Assembly: GCF_017654505.1 (NCBI RefSeq)
Contig: NC_054536.1
Coordinates: 13,886,794-13,950,793, forward strand
Source of the DNA: Polyodon spathula
Taxonomy: Eukaryota > Chordata > Actinopteri > Acipenseriformes > Polyodontidae
Direction: 5' to 3'
DNA: 64,000 nt
Shown: positions 45,721-59,730 of the stretch, one piece after another
How the letters are laid out: every line of letters starts with the position of its first letter
Position numbering within the stretch: position 1 is the stretch's first letter
Notes under the pieces: generated by a model
The model's input: only the letters and a program-made list of their open reading frames with translations
Databases searched by the model: none
What the model was told of the DNA's origin: nothing
Translations under genes and position numbers: made by a program

Positions 45721-47960
45721 CCACCTTATATCTTGTCAAAATGTATCAGTGTAGCTAGCAATGAACACAAAGGACACCATAGATCATCTCCTACCCATAG
45801 ATTATGGTTCTGTGGTGATAAGAGAATATCATATGTTGACCTAATAAAGAAATTGATCCTGCTCTGTCCCACTGTCCCATAGATCTCACCAGCCGACCTT
45901 GCATTGTTCCACACTCTCCCATCTCGTCCATTCTCCTTGCTTGGCCTTGGAAGCTGCCTTTATGCACCTCATGCTCTCCTCCTGCTTTCGATTGAGCTGG
46001 GGCTGCTTTGTGCCATGCAGGAGGCGCTTAACTGAGACCAAGGACTCCTCGTCCATGCTGTACTTGCCCCATGATATCACTAATACGAAGGGCAGCTTTT
46101 GTATCTTCCACAGCTTCCTTTGCGTCCCACTTCCAGTTTTCAACACAGGTGCTGCCTCCCTTTACAAATTCATTGTGTGACTCTACGAATGTCATTTCCA
46201 ATCGAACCTTGGCACACTTAACCCTTTGCGGTCCTATGTCGGACCAGGTCCGACATTAGAATTTTCCCTTTCCAGTCCGATGTTTGGTCATAAAATGAGG
46301 ATTTATCAGTATGCAGTATGTATAAAGTGGTATGTGAAAAATACAGTGAACAAGGGGTGGGGCTTGGCTGGGGATACAGTACTGAGTGTCCTTGTGCGAT
46401 ACTATGCCTTTTAAACCTGTTTTGTTCTGAAAAAAATATTTTAAATGCGTATGAAATGTGTGTGAAAATAAATTGGACCCGACACGCCTGACAAGCACTG
46501 AATAAATTGACTGCAAAGAGTTAAACTCCTCGGTTAGAGCTGAGATGGGCAGCTGCAGTATTCCTTTACCATACAGTCACACTCTACTAACCATTTCCTG
46601 ACTTATGAACTGATTAACGCTTCCAGCTTCTCTACTGTTGTCAAGGAAACCTCATACACAGTGAGTGGCCTCAGAAGTCTTGGTAGTAGACCAAACTGAA
46701 AGCACCAGAGTTTAAGCCAAATAAAGCGCTGCTGTCTGTGCTCTTCAATCCTTGCACTGCTTGTTGTCTGACTTCTCCTACACGAACTGTCCTTTAGGTC
46801 CCCATCATACCATCTCCCAATACTTTTCACAGGCTTCTCAGACACTGTTGTTATTGCTTCACCTATAATAAAGAACCTCTTAGCCACTACTTTACCTTTA
46901 ATTATAGAGATGCTCATGACTTAGTGGGCTTGAATTGCATTCATGCCCATTCAATGTTATTGATTAGTTTCCCCAATAACCATGTCTTCATCCATGTATG
47001 CTCTAATTGGTGGCAGTCGCATTCCAGAAGCCAAGTGTTCTCCTCCCACTACTCATTTTGACACCCTAATAATTACTTCAATTGCCATGGTAAAGGCCAG
47101 TGAAGAAATGGTGCATCCTGCCATTATTCCAATTCTTGGACATTGCCATGTAGTGGTGAATTCTTAAGTTGACAAACAAAATTCCAAATCTCTGAAGTAG
47201 GCTTACACTAAGATTGTTATTGTTCTTGGTACACTGAAAAAATCAAATGCTGCCCAAAGAAGCTCATTTGGCAATTAACCATATGCATTAGCTAAATCCA
47301 GGAATGTCAAATGGCGCTCCTTCCTCTCCTTTTTATCTGTTTGAATTTGCTTCCTGATCACACTGATGTGTTCTAAGCATCCTGGGAAACCTGAAGTACC
47401 AGCTTTCTGTTCTGATGTGTCAATGAAGCAGTTCTTCAATAGGTAAGCTAACAATCTCCGAGCAAAAATGCTGAAGAAAAAACCTCAAGATATCTCTCCA
47501 GCTCAGACTTACTTGCTTTTAGTGTGCCATTTTTTATCCCTGGTGAATACATTTTTTTGCAAATTTGAATGGGTCTTTATAAACGTTATTTCTCGTACGC
47601 TTCTTCTTTTTGCAGTGTTTCCATAGGCACTCAGCTCTGCACGATGTTGCAAACTTATCTTTTATGACCCTTTGTAACAGATTGAGCGCTTCCATTGCTT
47701 CCTCTGCTGCCTCCTTTCTCTAACTAAGCATTCAATCTTCTGCTGCAGTCTAGACTTTACATGAATAGTTTGTACTTTTTCCTTTCTTTTTTTAACTCCA
47801 AACCTCTTGCTTCCATATGTGTAGATGGTATCCCCAAATGTATCCAGCTTCTTTTTGACTGTTCCACCTAACCTTTCTAATACAAAACAGAGATCTGTGT
47901 TTACTGTGCCCCACGTTGTTTTCTCAGAAGCTGTTGGCCATTTAACTTCAGGCTTGTGCC
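45721..47960 (-). pseudogene. Decayed non-LTR RT of an unnamed lineage
   Basis: Minus-strand pieces in order: a basic linker with GIKNGTLKASKSELERYLE (about 47490-47550), HLTFLDLANAYG (RT motif A-like, about 47290-47320), RLPPIRAYMDEDMV (motif C-like YMDD box, about 46980-47025), KGKVVAKRFFI and TEKPVKSIGRW-like segment, GLLPRLLRPLTVYEVSLTTVE (46640-46700), GEWTRWESVEQCKVGW (45890-45940), and a CPLC-type end (about 45760-45790). I recognise this arrangement as an RT family seen in aquatic animals but cannot name the clade. Many stops. A MITE at 46218-46524 splits it, and its 3' end is cut at CR1 copy B. Confidence 0.6.
46218..46524. mobile_element. piggyBac-like MITE, TTAA-flanked
   Basis: TTAA 46218-46221 and 46521-46524; ends ccctttgcggtcc and gactgcaaagag (inverted, two mismatches). 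A subterminal palindrome atgtcggaccaggtccgacat starts 13 bp from the left end. Same family as 17631-18123 and 34655-34876. Confidence 0.8.
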
Positions 47961-48103
47961 CATTGAGGTTCTTTTCTCTCTTATGCTGGTTCGTCTGACC
48001 GGGTTCACAAGGATCATTAGGTTCACCACTAGCTGTGTTTATGCAAGTCCTCCTCTCATCTATTACAGGGGTGCTGATATCCTGCTAGATTACAGCAGAC
48101 CAA

Positions 48104-48106
<3 letters not shown>

Positions 48107-48177
<71 letters not shown>
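48107..48177. repeat. (TA)n microsatellite
   Basis: About 70 bp of uninterrupted TA. Confidence 0.95.
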
Positions 48178-48179
<2 letters not shown>

Positions 48180-48832
48180 GTATGTTGCTTGTCCAATTGT
48201 GTGCAAGCCCTTGATAAAGGTATGTTAAACATACAGAAATGTTGGAAAGTTTATATGAGAAACCTTTCAGCCTAATTGCCAATTACGCAATGTGTTTATC
48301 AAAATAACAGCTCTACCATGCAGAAGGATTTCCTCCACTAATTGTAATACTTCTGTTCCATTCATACATGCACCATTCTATTTTTTAAAGCCATAGTCAT
48401 AGTTTGTAATGACTGCCCACTTCCTGTATATAAAAAAATAAAAAAAAAATAAAAATGTGATTTCTGTCACATCTTCCACTTCCTCTATTGCTGTGAACCT
48501 TTGAACCACAGATGTTTTTGTTCTTGTATACCTTCCATGTTTTTCAGTCTCTCAGCATCATTTTCAACAACTAATCACTATAAATTCTTAATTGTATTAT
48601 ATTTTATTTAACTATGGCAGAATAGAATAACCTATCCAATTCCCCTCAAGAAGAAAAAGTTACAATTACAAATGACCTGTCTGTGATGATGTGATTGAAT
48701 TTCCAAGTACAAGTCATCTATTAAAACATTACAATAAATTTCATAAAGTAGATGGTTAAATGGTTGCAGCTATTCATGATGCATGTTAAAAAAGGCATTT
48801 TTCACTTTTCCAATGTAAACTACACTCGGATA
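48178..48832. other. No gene recognised
   Basis: AT-rich spacer between the microsatellite and the next Tc1-like element. Confidence 0.5.
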
Positions 48833-48834
48833 TA

Positions 48835-50310
48835 CAGTGGCTTGCAAAAGTATTGACCCCCCTTGACATTTTTCCTATTTTGTTGCCTTACAACCTGGAA
48901 TTAAAATTGATTTTTATTTGGATTTCATGTAATGGACATACACAAAATAGTCCAAATTGATGAAGTGAAATGAAAAAAATAACTTGTTTAAAAAAATTCT
49001 AAAAAATAAATAACGGAAAAGTGGTGTATGCATATGTATTCACCCCCTTTGCTATTAAGCCTCTAAATAAGATCTGGTGCAACCAATTACCTTCAAAAGT
49101 CACATAATTAGTTAAATAAAGTCCATCTGTTTGCAATCTAAGTGTCACATGATCTGTCACATGATCTCAGTATATATACACCTTTTCTGAAAGGCCCCAG
49201 AGTCTGCAACACCACTAAGCAAGGGGCACCACCAAGCAAGCAGCATTCCACCAAGCAAGCAGCACCATGAAAACCAAGGAGCTCTCCAAACAGGTCAGGG
49301 ACAAAGTTGTGGAGAAGTACAGATCAGGGTTGGGTTATAAAAAAATATCCGAAACTTTGAACATCCCACGGAGCACCATTAAAGCCATTATTACAAAATG
49401 GAAAGAATATGGCACCACAACAAACCTGGCAAGAGAGGGCCGCCCACCAAAACTCACGGACCAGGCAAGGAGGACATTAATCAGAGAGGCAACAAAGAGA
49501 CCAAAGATAACCCTGAAGGAGCTGCAAAGCTCCACAGCGGAGATTGGAGTATCTGTCCATAGGACCACTTTAAGCCGTACACTCCACAGAGCTGGGCTTT
49601 ACGGAAGAGTGGCCAGAAAAAAGCCATTGCTTAAAGAAAAAAATAAGCAAACACGTTTGGTGTTCGCCAAAAGGCATGTGGGAGACTCCCCAAACATATG
49701 GAAGATGGTTCTCTGGTCAGATGAGACTAAAATTTAGTTTTTTGGCCATCAAGGAAAACGCTATGTCTGGCGCAAACCCCTCTCATCACCCCGAGAACAC
49801 CATCCCCACAGTGAAGCATGGTGGTGGCAGCATCCTGCTGTGGGGATGTTTTGCATCGGCAGGGACTGGAAAACTGGTCAGAATTGAAGGAATGATGGAT
49901 GGCACTAAATACAGGGAAATTCTTGAGGGAAACTTGTTTGTCTTCCAGAGATTTGAGACTGGGACGGAGGTTCACCTTCCACCAGGAAAATGACTCTAAG
50001 CATACTGCTAAAGCAACACTCGAGTCGTTTAAGGGTAAACATTTAAATGTCTTGGAATGGCCTAGTCAAAGCCCAGACCTCAATCCAATTGAGAATCTGT
50101 GGTATGACTTAAAGATTGCTGTACACCAGCGGAACCCATCCAGCTTGAAAGCTGGAGCAGTTTTGCTTTGAAGAATGGACAAAAATCCCAGTGGCTAGAT
50201 GTGCCAAGCTTATAGATACATACCCCAAGAGACTTGCAGCTGTAATTGCTGCAAAAGGTGGCTCTACAAAGTATTGACTTTTGGGGGGGGGGTGAATAAT
50301 TATTAATTGT
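48835..50310 (+). mobile_element. Tc1-like transposon, second family, right end eroded
   Basis: Left TIR cagtggcttgcaaaagtatt at 48835 after TATA. Leader with short ccaccaagcaagcagca duplications (49210-49262). Broken transposase 49267-50277, then a G-run and gtgaataattattaat. The right TIR is not recognisable. Confidence 0.75.
49267..50277 (+). pseudogene. Tc1-like transposase, second family
   Basis: MKTKELSKQVRDKVVEKYRS, HTH KKISETLNIPRSTIKAII, GRPPKLTDQARRTL and VLWSDETKI (Asp 1), then TAG in place of the expected Glu codon (49735). After frame changes it reads [29 protein letters not shown] (Asp 2 position is Glu) and [15 protein letters not shown] (Glu), ending GGSTKY at 50277. Length about 337 codons is normal. 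At least one nonsense and two frameshifts, plus the catalytic Asp-to-Glu change. Confidence 0.88.
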
Positions 50311-51175
50311 ATTGATCGTGCAATGAATGAGCTGGATTATGTACACAAACTGGTAGCACAGTGTATGATGGTGCTGCAGTGATGGCATTCCAACTGAATG
50401 GCTTGGAGGCAAAGGTTAAGAAAAAGGTGCCCATGGCTATTTTTATACACTGTTATGCCCATCATTTGCAGTAAATTTCATCAAAGTAGAAAAAAAAATG
50501 TTTGTACATTATCTGCATTTACAAGCTTTTTTTTTCAAAGTCAACAAATGGAACAAGCATGCTTCAACTTGTGGAGCTGGCAGATTCGTTGGAATTTTAC
50601 TTCCAAGGCACTGTACTGTCAATACGTCCACAACTTCTACAAACCATTATGGACTCGGCACACTTTGATACAACCAGGTTTTCACTGACTGATCCAGTTT
50701 TCAGGAAGAACTCACAACTTGAATCTGATCTCCACCAGTGATAGCATCTAACAGTATGTAAAATATGACTATTTTCATGTAACTGTTTTTAATAAATCAT
50801 ACAATCAATCCATCTTTTAGTTCTTGTATATTTAAGTAGACTGGTTGAAAAGACTCAATCAAGACATCGTCATATATCAGATATCTGATTGCTAATTATA
50901 TGGAAGCGTCTAATTGTAAAGGCAGTAATTGCCTTGGAGGTGTAGGTAATAAGTGCATCTTTGTTTGACCCAATTACTATGTTCCTGTGGCAAGAGACAC
51001 TGATGAATTATATATGACTGCTTATAGAAATAAGAAAGAAATAATTGTGGAGTATGCTGATATAGTTGAATCTGTTAATGAATGGACTCAGTCAAGTCTG
51101 AATGCTTTTGTCATTATGTTTTTCCATGTAGTTATCAAACAAAGCACAGTGTCATGCACAATAACTGCAGTATAT
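50311..51175. other. No gene recognised
   Basis: AT-rich; short random ORFs. Confidence 0.5.
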
Positions 51176-51323
51176 ATGCAATAAAGCCCAACAGGGTGTC
51201 TGTATGCATCCAAAATATGGATGCCTCGGACACTGTGCATCACAAGGCAAAACTGAGTGCCTCCAACCCCTGAGAAGTCCATATATTGGACTTACATAGA
51301 CACCATGAAGGGCCTTATTGCAT
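51176..51323. mobile_element. Small foldback MITE
   Basis: 148 bp with inverted ends atgcaataaagcccaacagg and its partner 51298-51323 (about 20 of 26 paired), plus an inner gcatccaaaatatggatgc hairpin. No ORF. Confidence 0.55.
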
Positions 51324-52865
51324 TTGTAATCCAGGTCAAACAGTGGATTTGAAAAAAAAAAAAAAGCACAAATCATGTTTAGTGCAAATGTTTTTGTTTT
51401 TTATTAAATCCTTACGCCAACAAAGGTATCAAAAAAGTAGTCCACAATTTATAACTTTAAACTACACACGAAATTAAGCTGAGTAAATTCATTTAATTGA
51501 ACCATACAAAAGTAAGTACATCTTTATATTTGATATGTGTTAAATTGTACATTGCCATTGAAAAGATCCACCAGGCGGCACTCATTTTTTTAAATTTTTT
51601 TTCTCTCAGTGCAAGACGCTGTTCTTTTAGCAGAACAGAGGAATGGGAGGAATAAAAATAAATTCAGTGTCATCTCAGATTTAACTTTTTTTAAAGGTCT
51701 GTGTCGGAGAGGGTGGTTAATGTGCAGATGTGTCTTTTGTGTTTTTCAGTAGCGTTTACAAACTGCTAAAAAGACTATTATTTGATCTGACAGATTCCCC
51801 AGTTTTTTTTTTTTCATTTAGACAATGTTTTGTTCCAGCTCAGAGACCAATGTAGTTTGAAATTGTATATTCTTCTCCTTGGGTATTTCTTCCATTTTCA
51901 TAGAAACCCCTTAGTATTTTGTTAAGATGTACTTTTGTTGATTTGTTTCTGTTTTAGACAGTCCTGAAAAGATGGCAGTTGCCCATTTTGTAATTTATTT
52001 TTGTATTTTTCTCCATTTTGCTATCTTCAAGTTTATGTAATTGTTCATCTAAATTGATATGTCTACTTACTACTTTTTAGGATTTTTTGGTGGTTCAGTA
52101 TCTTTAGAGTCATCCATATTTTATGGTAGTTCGTTTTATAGTTGCTGTAACTTTGTAACTGTAAACAAGATGGATGCCAGTACTGTAAATGCTGTGAGGC
52201 AGCGTAGTGTTTTCTAATATGTGATAAGCAGGGATCCTAGTTTTCCACAATAAAAAAATATATATATAATAAAAAAAAAAAAAAAAAAAAAAAAATCTGG
52301 GTTATTCTGCAATTTAAATAAAAGGCTAAAATGAAAGGTCCACACCAGACAACTGTGGTCACCAGGCCTGGGACTAATATATTTTAAACATAGCCTTACA
52401 GGTCCACTTTTCACCTTGCACACACCAGCGAGACAGGCACAGAACTTGTATGCACTTTTATTGTTTACAATAATAAAAATAAACAAAACCCTAACTCCTT
52501 TTCGGAGTACTAACTGACACTTTCTTACCGAAATAACACAGTACCTCTTCTTTTTTAGTTGTACACTCTGTACTCCGCTGAGTGCACCTGGCTTTTCTCT
52601 GTCAGTCGCTTCCTTCCTACAGGGTTTCTCCTGCTCTTATGCGGGCTTAATTGAGTTCACTTGCTTCTGATCTCCTGCAGTCCAGTGGCTTTCTGGGAGT
52701 TGTAGTCCTGCAGCTTAGACTACAACTTTTCACCTTTCTAGACTCCCTCCGTCGTATCTGCCACAGTATATTTAGAACATAACATTTTTTTTTTGTAAAT
52801 TAATTTTGTCCGAGGCAGATCTCCCACTGACGTCTGAAGTCTCCTTTGCAATCTTTTGTTTTTAA
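51324..52865. other. No gene recognised
   Basis: AT-rich with a poly-A tract at 52269-52295. The segment 52330-52740 is richer in CT and could be an LTR-like or promoter-like relic, without clear ends. Confidence 0.4.
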
Positions 52866-52938
52866 CAAGTAGCATTGTGCCAGTTATGTAAAGCTACTGT
52901 GTTTGCAGCCAGAGCACGTGGTTCAAATCCTATCTCAA
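52866..52938 (+). mobile_element. tRNA-like SINE head
   Basis: tagcattgtgcc resembles an A box and ggttcaaatcc (about 52920-52930) is a near-consensus B box at tRNA-like spacing. It does not fold into a perfect tRNA, so a SINE head is more likely than a gene. Confidence 0.4.
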
Positions 52939-53364
52939 CAAAATTCAAATTGAATCCTCTGCAACATGTTTAAAAAGTAGCTATTTTACTACAGTACCAC
53001 CTGGCTGTTTTGGTGTATTTTCAGAATATAACATGGAACATGCAAATAGGTCGATGTAAGGATAAAACAATCCCATATAAAATACATTATAGGATAAAAC
53101 AAATAGCAGGCTACCAAGTTAGATTGTCAGTGTGAATGCAGGCAATTATTAAAATAAAACACAGTAATAAAGCTACAAGAGAGATATATTTTACAAAGAC
53201 ATGGTTACATTTATTTAGTTGATTTAGATATAGCTTTATTGAGCCCCCAACACAACACACAAACAACATGAATACATTTTGAAATAAATAAATAAATAGA
53301 TAAACTGCATAGTGCTCAGCAGATGACCGGTAAGAATTATGTATATCATATAACCTAAATATGC

Positions 53365-53476
<112 letters not shown>

Positions 53477-56339
53477 TACATTACATTACATCCAAAAGGA
53501 TTCTAGCGTTATTTTCGAAGGACATTAAAGGAAAAAAATAAATAAATAAAGAACTCACCCACTCACATTTTAGATCAAATTATCAGTTGTAGAATCTTAT
53601 ACCTGGTCACAACAAATTTCTTAGTGGCCTTCAAGAAATACAATTTTGATGAAAATGTGGCACAAGGGCACTCCAATGCCATGATGCAAATGTTGCCATA
53701 GGGACATAAAAAAAGGTTCACATTGTCAGCACAGTGACACAGTGTAAAAGCTCAACAGCCCTGTTTGCACATTCAAATATACTGAGATGTTAATTTATCT
53801 AATTGCCATTTGTGTAAAGGAGGGTGCCCACAAAACAAATGCTAATTAATTACTTGATTAAGTTCCCACTAGCTTGCTAAATTGCTATGATGTTCACAAT
53901 GCTATTAATGATCTGTTGATAATGGAGTATTCCAATTAGACTTTATGAATAAAGACATGTTTTCAATTAACTCTGAAACATTGTGTTTATTATAGGTTTA
54001 AATTTGTACGAAGTTATCAGCAACAGCTAGAAAAATAAAGTATACCATTTTAGTATTTCAGATGTTTACTATAAGGTGCAAGTAATTATAATCCAGATTT
54101 AAATAACTTTTAGTAGGTCTTACAATTGAAAATATGTCTTGATATTTACATTTTCTCAATAATTTCAGAAAAGCCTGTTGATGGATTCAATTTTCATGAG
54201 TTGTGCAGGTACTTATGCAAGATAAAATCAGTGTCTTATTTAAAAGTTGCATCATTTACACAGCCAAGCTATAGGTTCTGACCATTGTCCTTGCCAGACT
54301 CTATTGGCACACAACTGTTATATTATTTAAGTGGTAAATCGATTTCCTTTCATCCAGAACTTTAGCAGTGGGCTAACCAAGGCATTTGACACTAACAGGA
54401 CTGCACTCAGGACTGTCACCATCTCATGCTTGTAAACAGTGGACACTATGTAAAACCATCTAAACACTATATTTATAAATTATAATGTAGTACTTATTGG
54501 TGCACAGGTTAGATCATCGACTAATAACTAAGTACTTGCAGGGCCAGTGCTAGGCACCGTGCTGCCCCAGGCACAGGCTAACTTGGCACCCTTATATCCG
54601 TCATGTAATGATTATTTTATTTATTTTTAAAATCAACAGATTTTTGAATTGGCTTGTATTTTGCAATCACCCTGTGTGCTCATACATAACCTGGTTTATG
54701 TTTTGAAAAATGGTAGGGTTCATGTACAGATAAATTGGATTAAATTGGGTTTCCCATGGCATATGGGTGTGAAAGAGGAGGGATCTGAACTGACTGTCAT
54801 GCGCATGCATGAGCTTGGAGGGGGGGTTCGGACACCCCTCCTATTCCCACGCTGTCAGGCTATGTCTTTTGACAGAAGTCAGCTGACGTTGTGTGATTGG
54901 CTGGGGGGTGAGACTATACAGGGTGAATGACTAAATAAAAAGGCACTGTTCTTGCATCCTCTCTGGCTCATACAGGAAGTATAGTGGAGCATGACTTAAC
55001 AGCGGAACTCCAGCGTGAGACAGACCCAGCGGTGCAAGCAAGCCACGCAACGGTTATTTAATTTGACTATTTAGAATAGTTAGTATAGCAGGACTGAGCC
55101 ATCCCACAGTGTATAGTAGAGGATACTGAGCAGTGGCTGTTTCTTTGGGCTTCCTCCACTAGAGGGAACAACATCAAATAGTTTATAATTATTATTAATA
55201 CATTTCACCGTTGTAATTGAGCTAAACGAATGCTTAGCACAGATCAATTGAACAACCCTACACACCTGTCTGTTATGCATTGGTGATGATGGGAGTCTGT
55301 AATAAACCAGTTGTTATGCCACATAATGTCTTTGGAAGAAAAATGTCTCACCGGTGACACAGAGCTGTCTGGTCACCCCGTAATAGCGACATGTGGCTAA
55401 GAAGATTTGAATGTGATGACTGTCAAAATAGCCTACATTCACTGGGCCTACGTTTAAATTATTAAATTACCAAATTCTTGATCTGACAGCGAAAATCAAG
55501 GTCTGTCTAATTACTTCTTGAAACTTTGCATCTCCATTACGGATGAAGTTAAGTCAGTCATAAAGCTTTTTCTCTATAGAACGGCATATTATTTTGAATG
55601 AATGCAATTTGTGTGTGGTTCCAGCTTCATCAACAGTTTACAGAGATCAAAGGAAAGAATAAATAAGATTGGCATATATCTATGTGTTAATGTGGACTGA
55701 AGGAGAAGCATTGGCAGGAGGTTCAAGTTAATTTCAAATTATGATATTTAAAATCAGGGAAAGAAAGGTTATGGAGGTAGCTGGGTGCAGTCTGGTCAAG
55801 GCACCGGTAGGTGAGTACAAGAGTCTTGAACTAGATGCGAGTGGTGATCAGGAGACAGTGGAGTGAGTGGAGCCATGGAGTAGCGAGGCAGAGAGAACAC
55901 CAGGCGAGCAGTTTAGTTGTATATACATAACACATTGGTATGTCAAAGCTGAACAAATCTGCCACATAAATTATATAATACATCTAATGTATGTAGAAAC
56001 TGCTTACAAGCTAACATGTTACATATAATCACCATAACATGAAACAGGGGAAATAGTAGCAGTCACTAACTTTAATCTGCTAGATAGGTATACGCCTCCC
56101 TGTTCCTAAAAATACATCCTAATTTAAAACCAATGTATCACTATGGTATTTAAAAGTAAGATGTTCATCAATTCACATACCTTAATATTTAGAAATGTTC
56201 TCTAGTAATTCACCATGTAGTGTAATAATAACCCAAGACCAATTTGTAATCTTTCTCCTGTTATAACAGAACATAATTTTTGACTAACCTAAAGTAATAA
56301 TCTGTCCTGAAATAATCTGTGCTGTGCAATATTAAATGC
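53477..56339. other. No gene; possible LTR inside
   Basis: Mostly AT-rich. 54768-55361 has LTR-like signals: TG...CA ends, aataaaaagg (near 54938) and aataaacc (near 55301). No TSD or partner was found. The stretch 55770-55900 (ggaggtagctgggtgcagtc and onward) looks like an interspersed repeat of unknown type. Confidence 0.35.
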
Positions 56340-56485
56340 AAACTACAAATTCCTCTGTACTGCCTATGTATACACAGTAGTGTCATCAGTACCTAAACGT
56401 ATATTAGCATTACCCAAAGAGATATCAGATCGTTTATATGGAGGGTAAAGAGGATTGGTCCAAGAACTGAACCCTGAGGAACCCC
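56340..56485 (-). pseudogene. LINE RT fragment (Rex/L2-like)
   Basis: Minus strand: GVPQGSVLGPILFTLHINDL followed after about 25 codons by TDDTTVY, the RT motifs B/C (ADDT box with Thr for Ala). It differs from the CR1 copies here (FADDTKVGG), so it belongs to another LINE, Rex1- or L2-like by motif. About 45 codons. Confidence 0.6.
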
Positions 56486-58003
56486 TTTACATGGAGGTTC
56501 AAAGGAAGTAATCCCATCAACTCTTACTGCTTGAGATTAGAGTATGTTCTGTGAACTTTAATTTGCTTCAATTTCAGTTGACAGTTAAGATCCATGACAC
56601 TGAAACTCACATCCTTAGTGGTATATTATTTATCCCTGAAATTTTACATTTACCCTCGACTGGTCTTTTTAATCCACAAAAATAATTATCTTATTATAAC
56701 TTTAGTGAGCAAAGCTGACAACTTTTATTAACGTCATGAGCATAGCAATATGCAAATATCTTGAAGCAAGCATGCAATTGTTAAGGTGAGTAACACTAGA
56801 TCAGGGAATAAAGAACTGACCCTAAGGTAACATTGTATTAAGTGAATTGTTAATGTTTTCATTACAGAATAAATCCACAGATAATAGATTTGTCTAAGGA
56901 AAATAAATTAAGAACTTGTGGCAGGTATTTAAAACTGGCCTGTTCAAGGAATTGGTTAAATAAATGTAAGAAGGCAGTCCTTTTCGTGAAATGTAATTAG
57001 TAAATTAAAAAAACAGGTTCCAAGAGTAAAAGCTTTTTTTTTTATTTTTTACATTTATATTTCATGTTTAAAGATAGATTGCTAACCTTGCTATTTTACC
57101 AAAAATAATGAAACTGCTGTAAACAGACATACATGTCCATGCAAACAGCTTAACTCGATTTTCCAACATCCAAACTCCAAACAATCCATTCCAACCTGTC
57201 TGAAAGTTATCCAACTGATTTTAAATACATTTTAAAAATTGCAAAACTCAAAACGTCCTTGTGATGAGTCAAAGGGATTTCGGTCTGTGATTCAGCCTCC
57301 CGACAGTAGATGGCATCAAACCAACTCGGGACTTCACTTACAAAGATCTCGTGACCATGGCAAAAGTCATCTTTTGAGGGGCGGCACCTTGGTGAGGGGC
57401 GGAAGTACGAGTATGTAAATTCCAGCCACTGGAGTGAAGTGAAGGATAAGGACACGTGTCAGTCGGGGATTGGTGTTCCACTGACTACAGAGGCGGGACA
57501 TTACATACTAAAGGGAACGTACTACTGTGTTCGGGGTTGGTCCGAAAGTAAAATAGGAGGAGTAACGGGTGGAGGGAGAGACTGGTTTGGTGCAGCGGGA
57601 TTTTAAAAAAAAAAAAACACTACATTTCATTTGTCTTTTTTTGTTTATGTATGGTTTACCACGAAGACGATAAAAGACGAGTTATCACGATCTGTTTTGG
57701 ATTTCACCCCTGCACTCCTTCCCTCACACCATTTTGTTTTCTTTTGTTATTTAATTATTTTGTTGTGTATAGATAATAAAAATAAATTATTTTATTTCTG
57801 TACACATAAATTACTGTCTGGACATTCCATTTAATTCTCCCTTGCCTCACTGCCCTTCATTAACATATGCATTCATTATTATAAAGCATATGTTTATTTA
57901 CAGAATAAACATTGAACAAAACCACAATGAAATGTTTTACTTCTTTTAATTTAAAACAGCTGGAATGAAATACTTCAGGGAAGAAGTAAACCGATCAGTA
58001 CAG
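56486..58003. other. No gene; one GC-richer block
   Basis: 57280-57600 is GC-richer with CpGs, gggacattac and a poly-A, followed by aataaaaataaa near 57775. It could be an LTR or a promoter-like relic; I cannot decide. Confidence 0.35.
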
Positions 58004-58901
<898 letters not shown>

Positions 58902-59722
58902 GTAGTTTGAATATTGGGAGTCTGTTTCATTTTATACTGTGTAAAATTGTACTAACTTGAAACTATGCCAAACAAAGATGGTTAGAGCCACTGATGTTGT
59001 CTTGAACCCTGGGTTGGGTGTATAACTAATGCAAGTTTCTAATCCAGTTTAGTTATAGCTAGGTAAGATTATGTAATGCTTACTATTCAAAGAAGCAGTA
59101 CCACATCTGTGTGGAACATATATTTTTTATTGTATTAGTTTCTATTTTATTTATTTATTTTTTGCCATGGACTAGTCCAGGAACTGGTTAGAACAAGGTA
59201 CTGAATTGTACCAGAAGATCCAAAAGTATTTATACTTTAGTTTTGGAGGTAACATTTGTTTATGCCGACTCATCTGTCAGAATATGTGGTACGTAATCTA
59301 GTGTTTTGATATTTCCTATGCGTTCCAATCCCGAATCTTGATTTAAAAAAAATGTATTTAAAAAGAAATTACCTGCAGAAACAGATGCATGTTCACTTGC
59401 TGATGACATAGACTCCCCTCTATAATCCCTGGGCATATGTCTGCTATGCATTCTCATGAGCCTGGGCACTTTAAAACACACATTGTATTTTCTTGCTTTT
59501 TTCAACATTGAGCACCTTGGGTCCTTTTTCAATGATTCTTCTATAAAACGACTGATAGAAATACTACTGTTGCCACTACTATAGTGAAATCAGATGTTAT
59601 GTGCCAAGTATATGTAAATCAACAGCTACCATTATATGTTGTCTGTACAAACATATAAACATGCTAAGATATTTTTTATTTATTCAAACAGAGATATTAT
59701 TTAGTAATTATTGTTTAAAGTA
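58902..59722. other. No gene recognised
   Basis: AT-rich unique-looking sequence. Confidence 0.5.
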
Positions 59723-59730
59723 CTATAGAT

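Noticed and set aside
47956..48282. ORFs rich in alternating Ile/Tyr
   Set aside because: Translation of (TA)n microsatellite; the same applies at 19016, 58439 and 60546.
52866..52938. Functional tRNA gene
   Set aside because: B box is good but the cloverleaf stems do not pair; kept only as a SINE head.
54768..55361. Full LTR retrotransposon
   Set aside because: Promoter and polyA-like signals exist, but there is no TSD, PBS or partner LTR; listed only as a possible relic within a gap.
57280..57600. CpG island promoter of a host gene
   Set aside because: GC-richer but short, with no adjacent coding exon; an LTR relic is equally likely.
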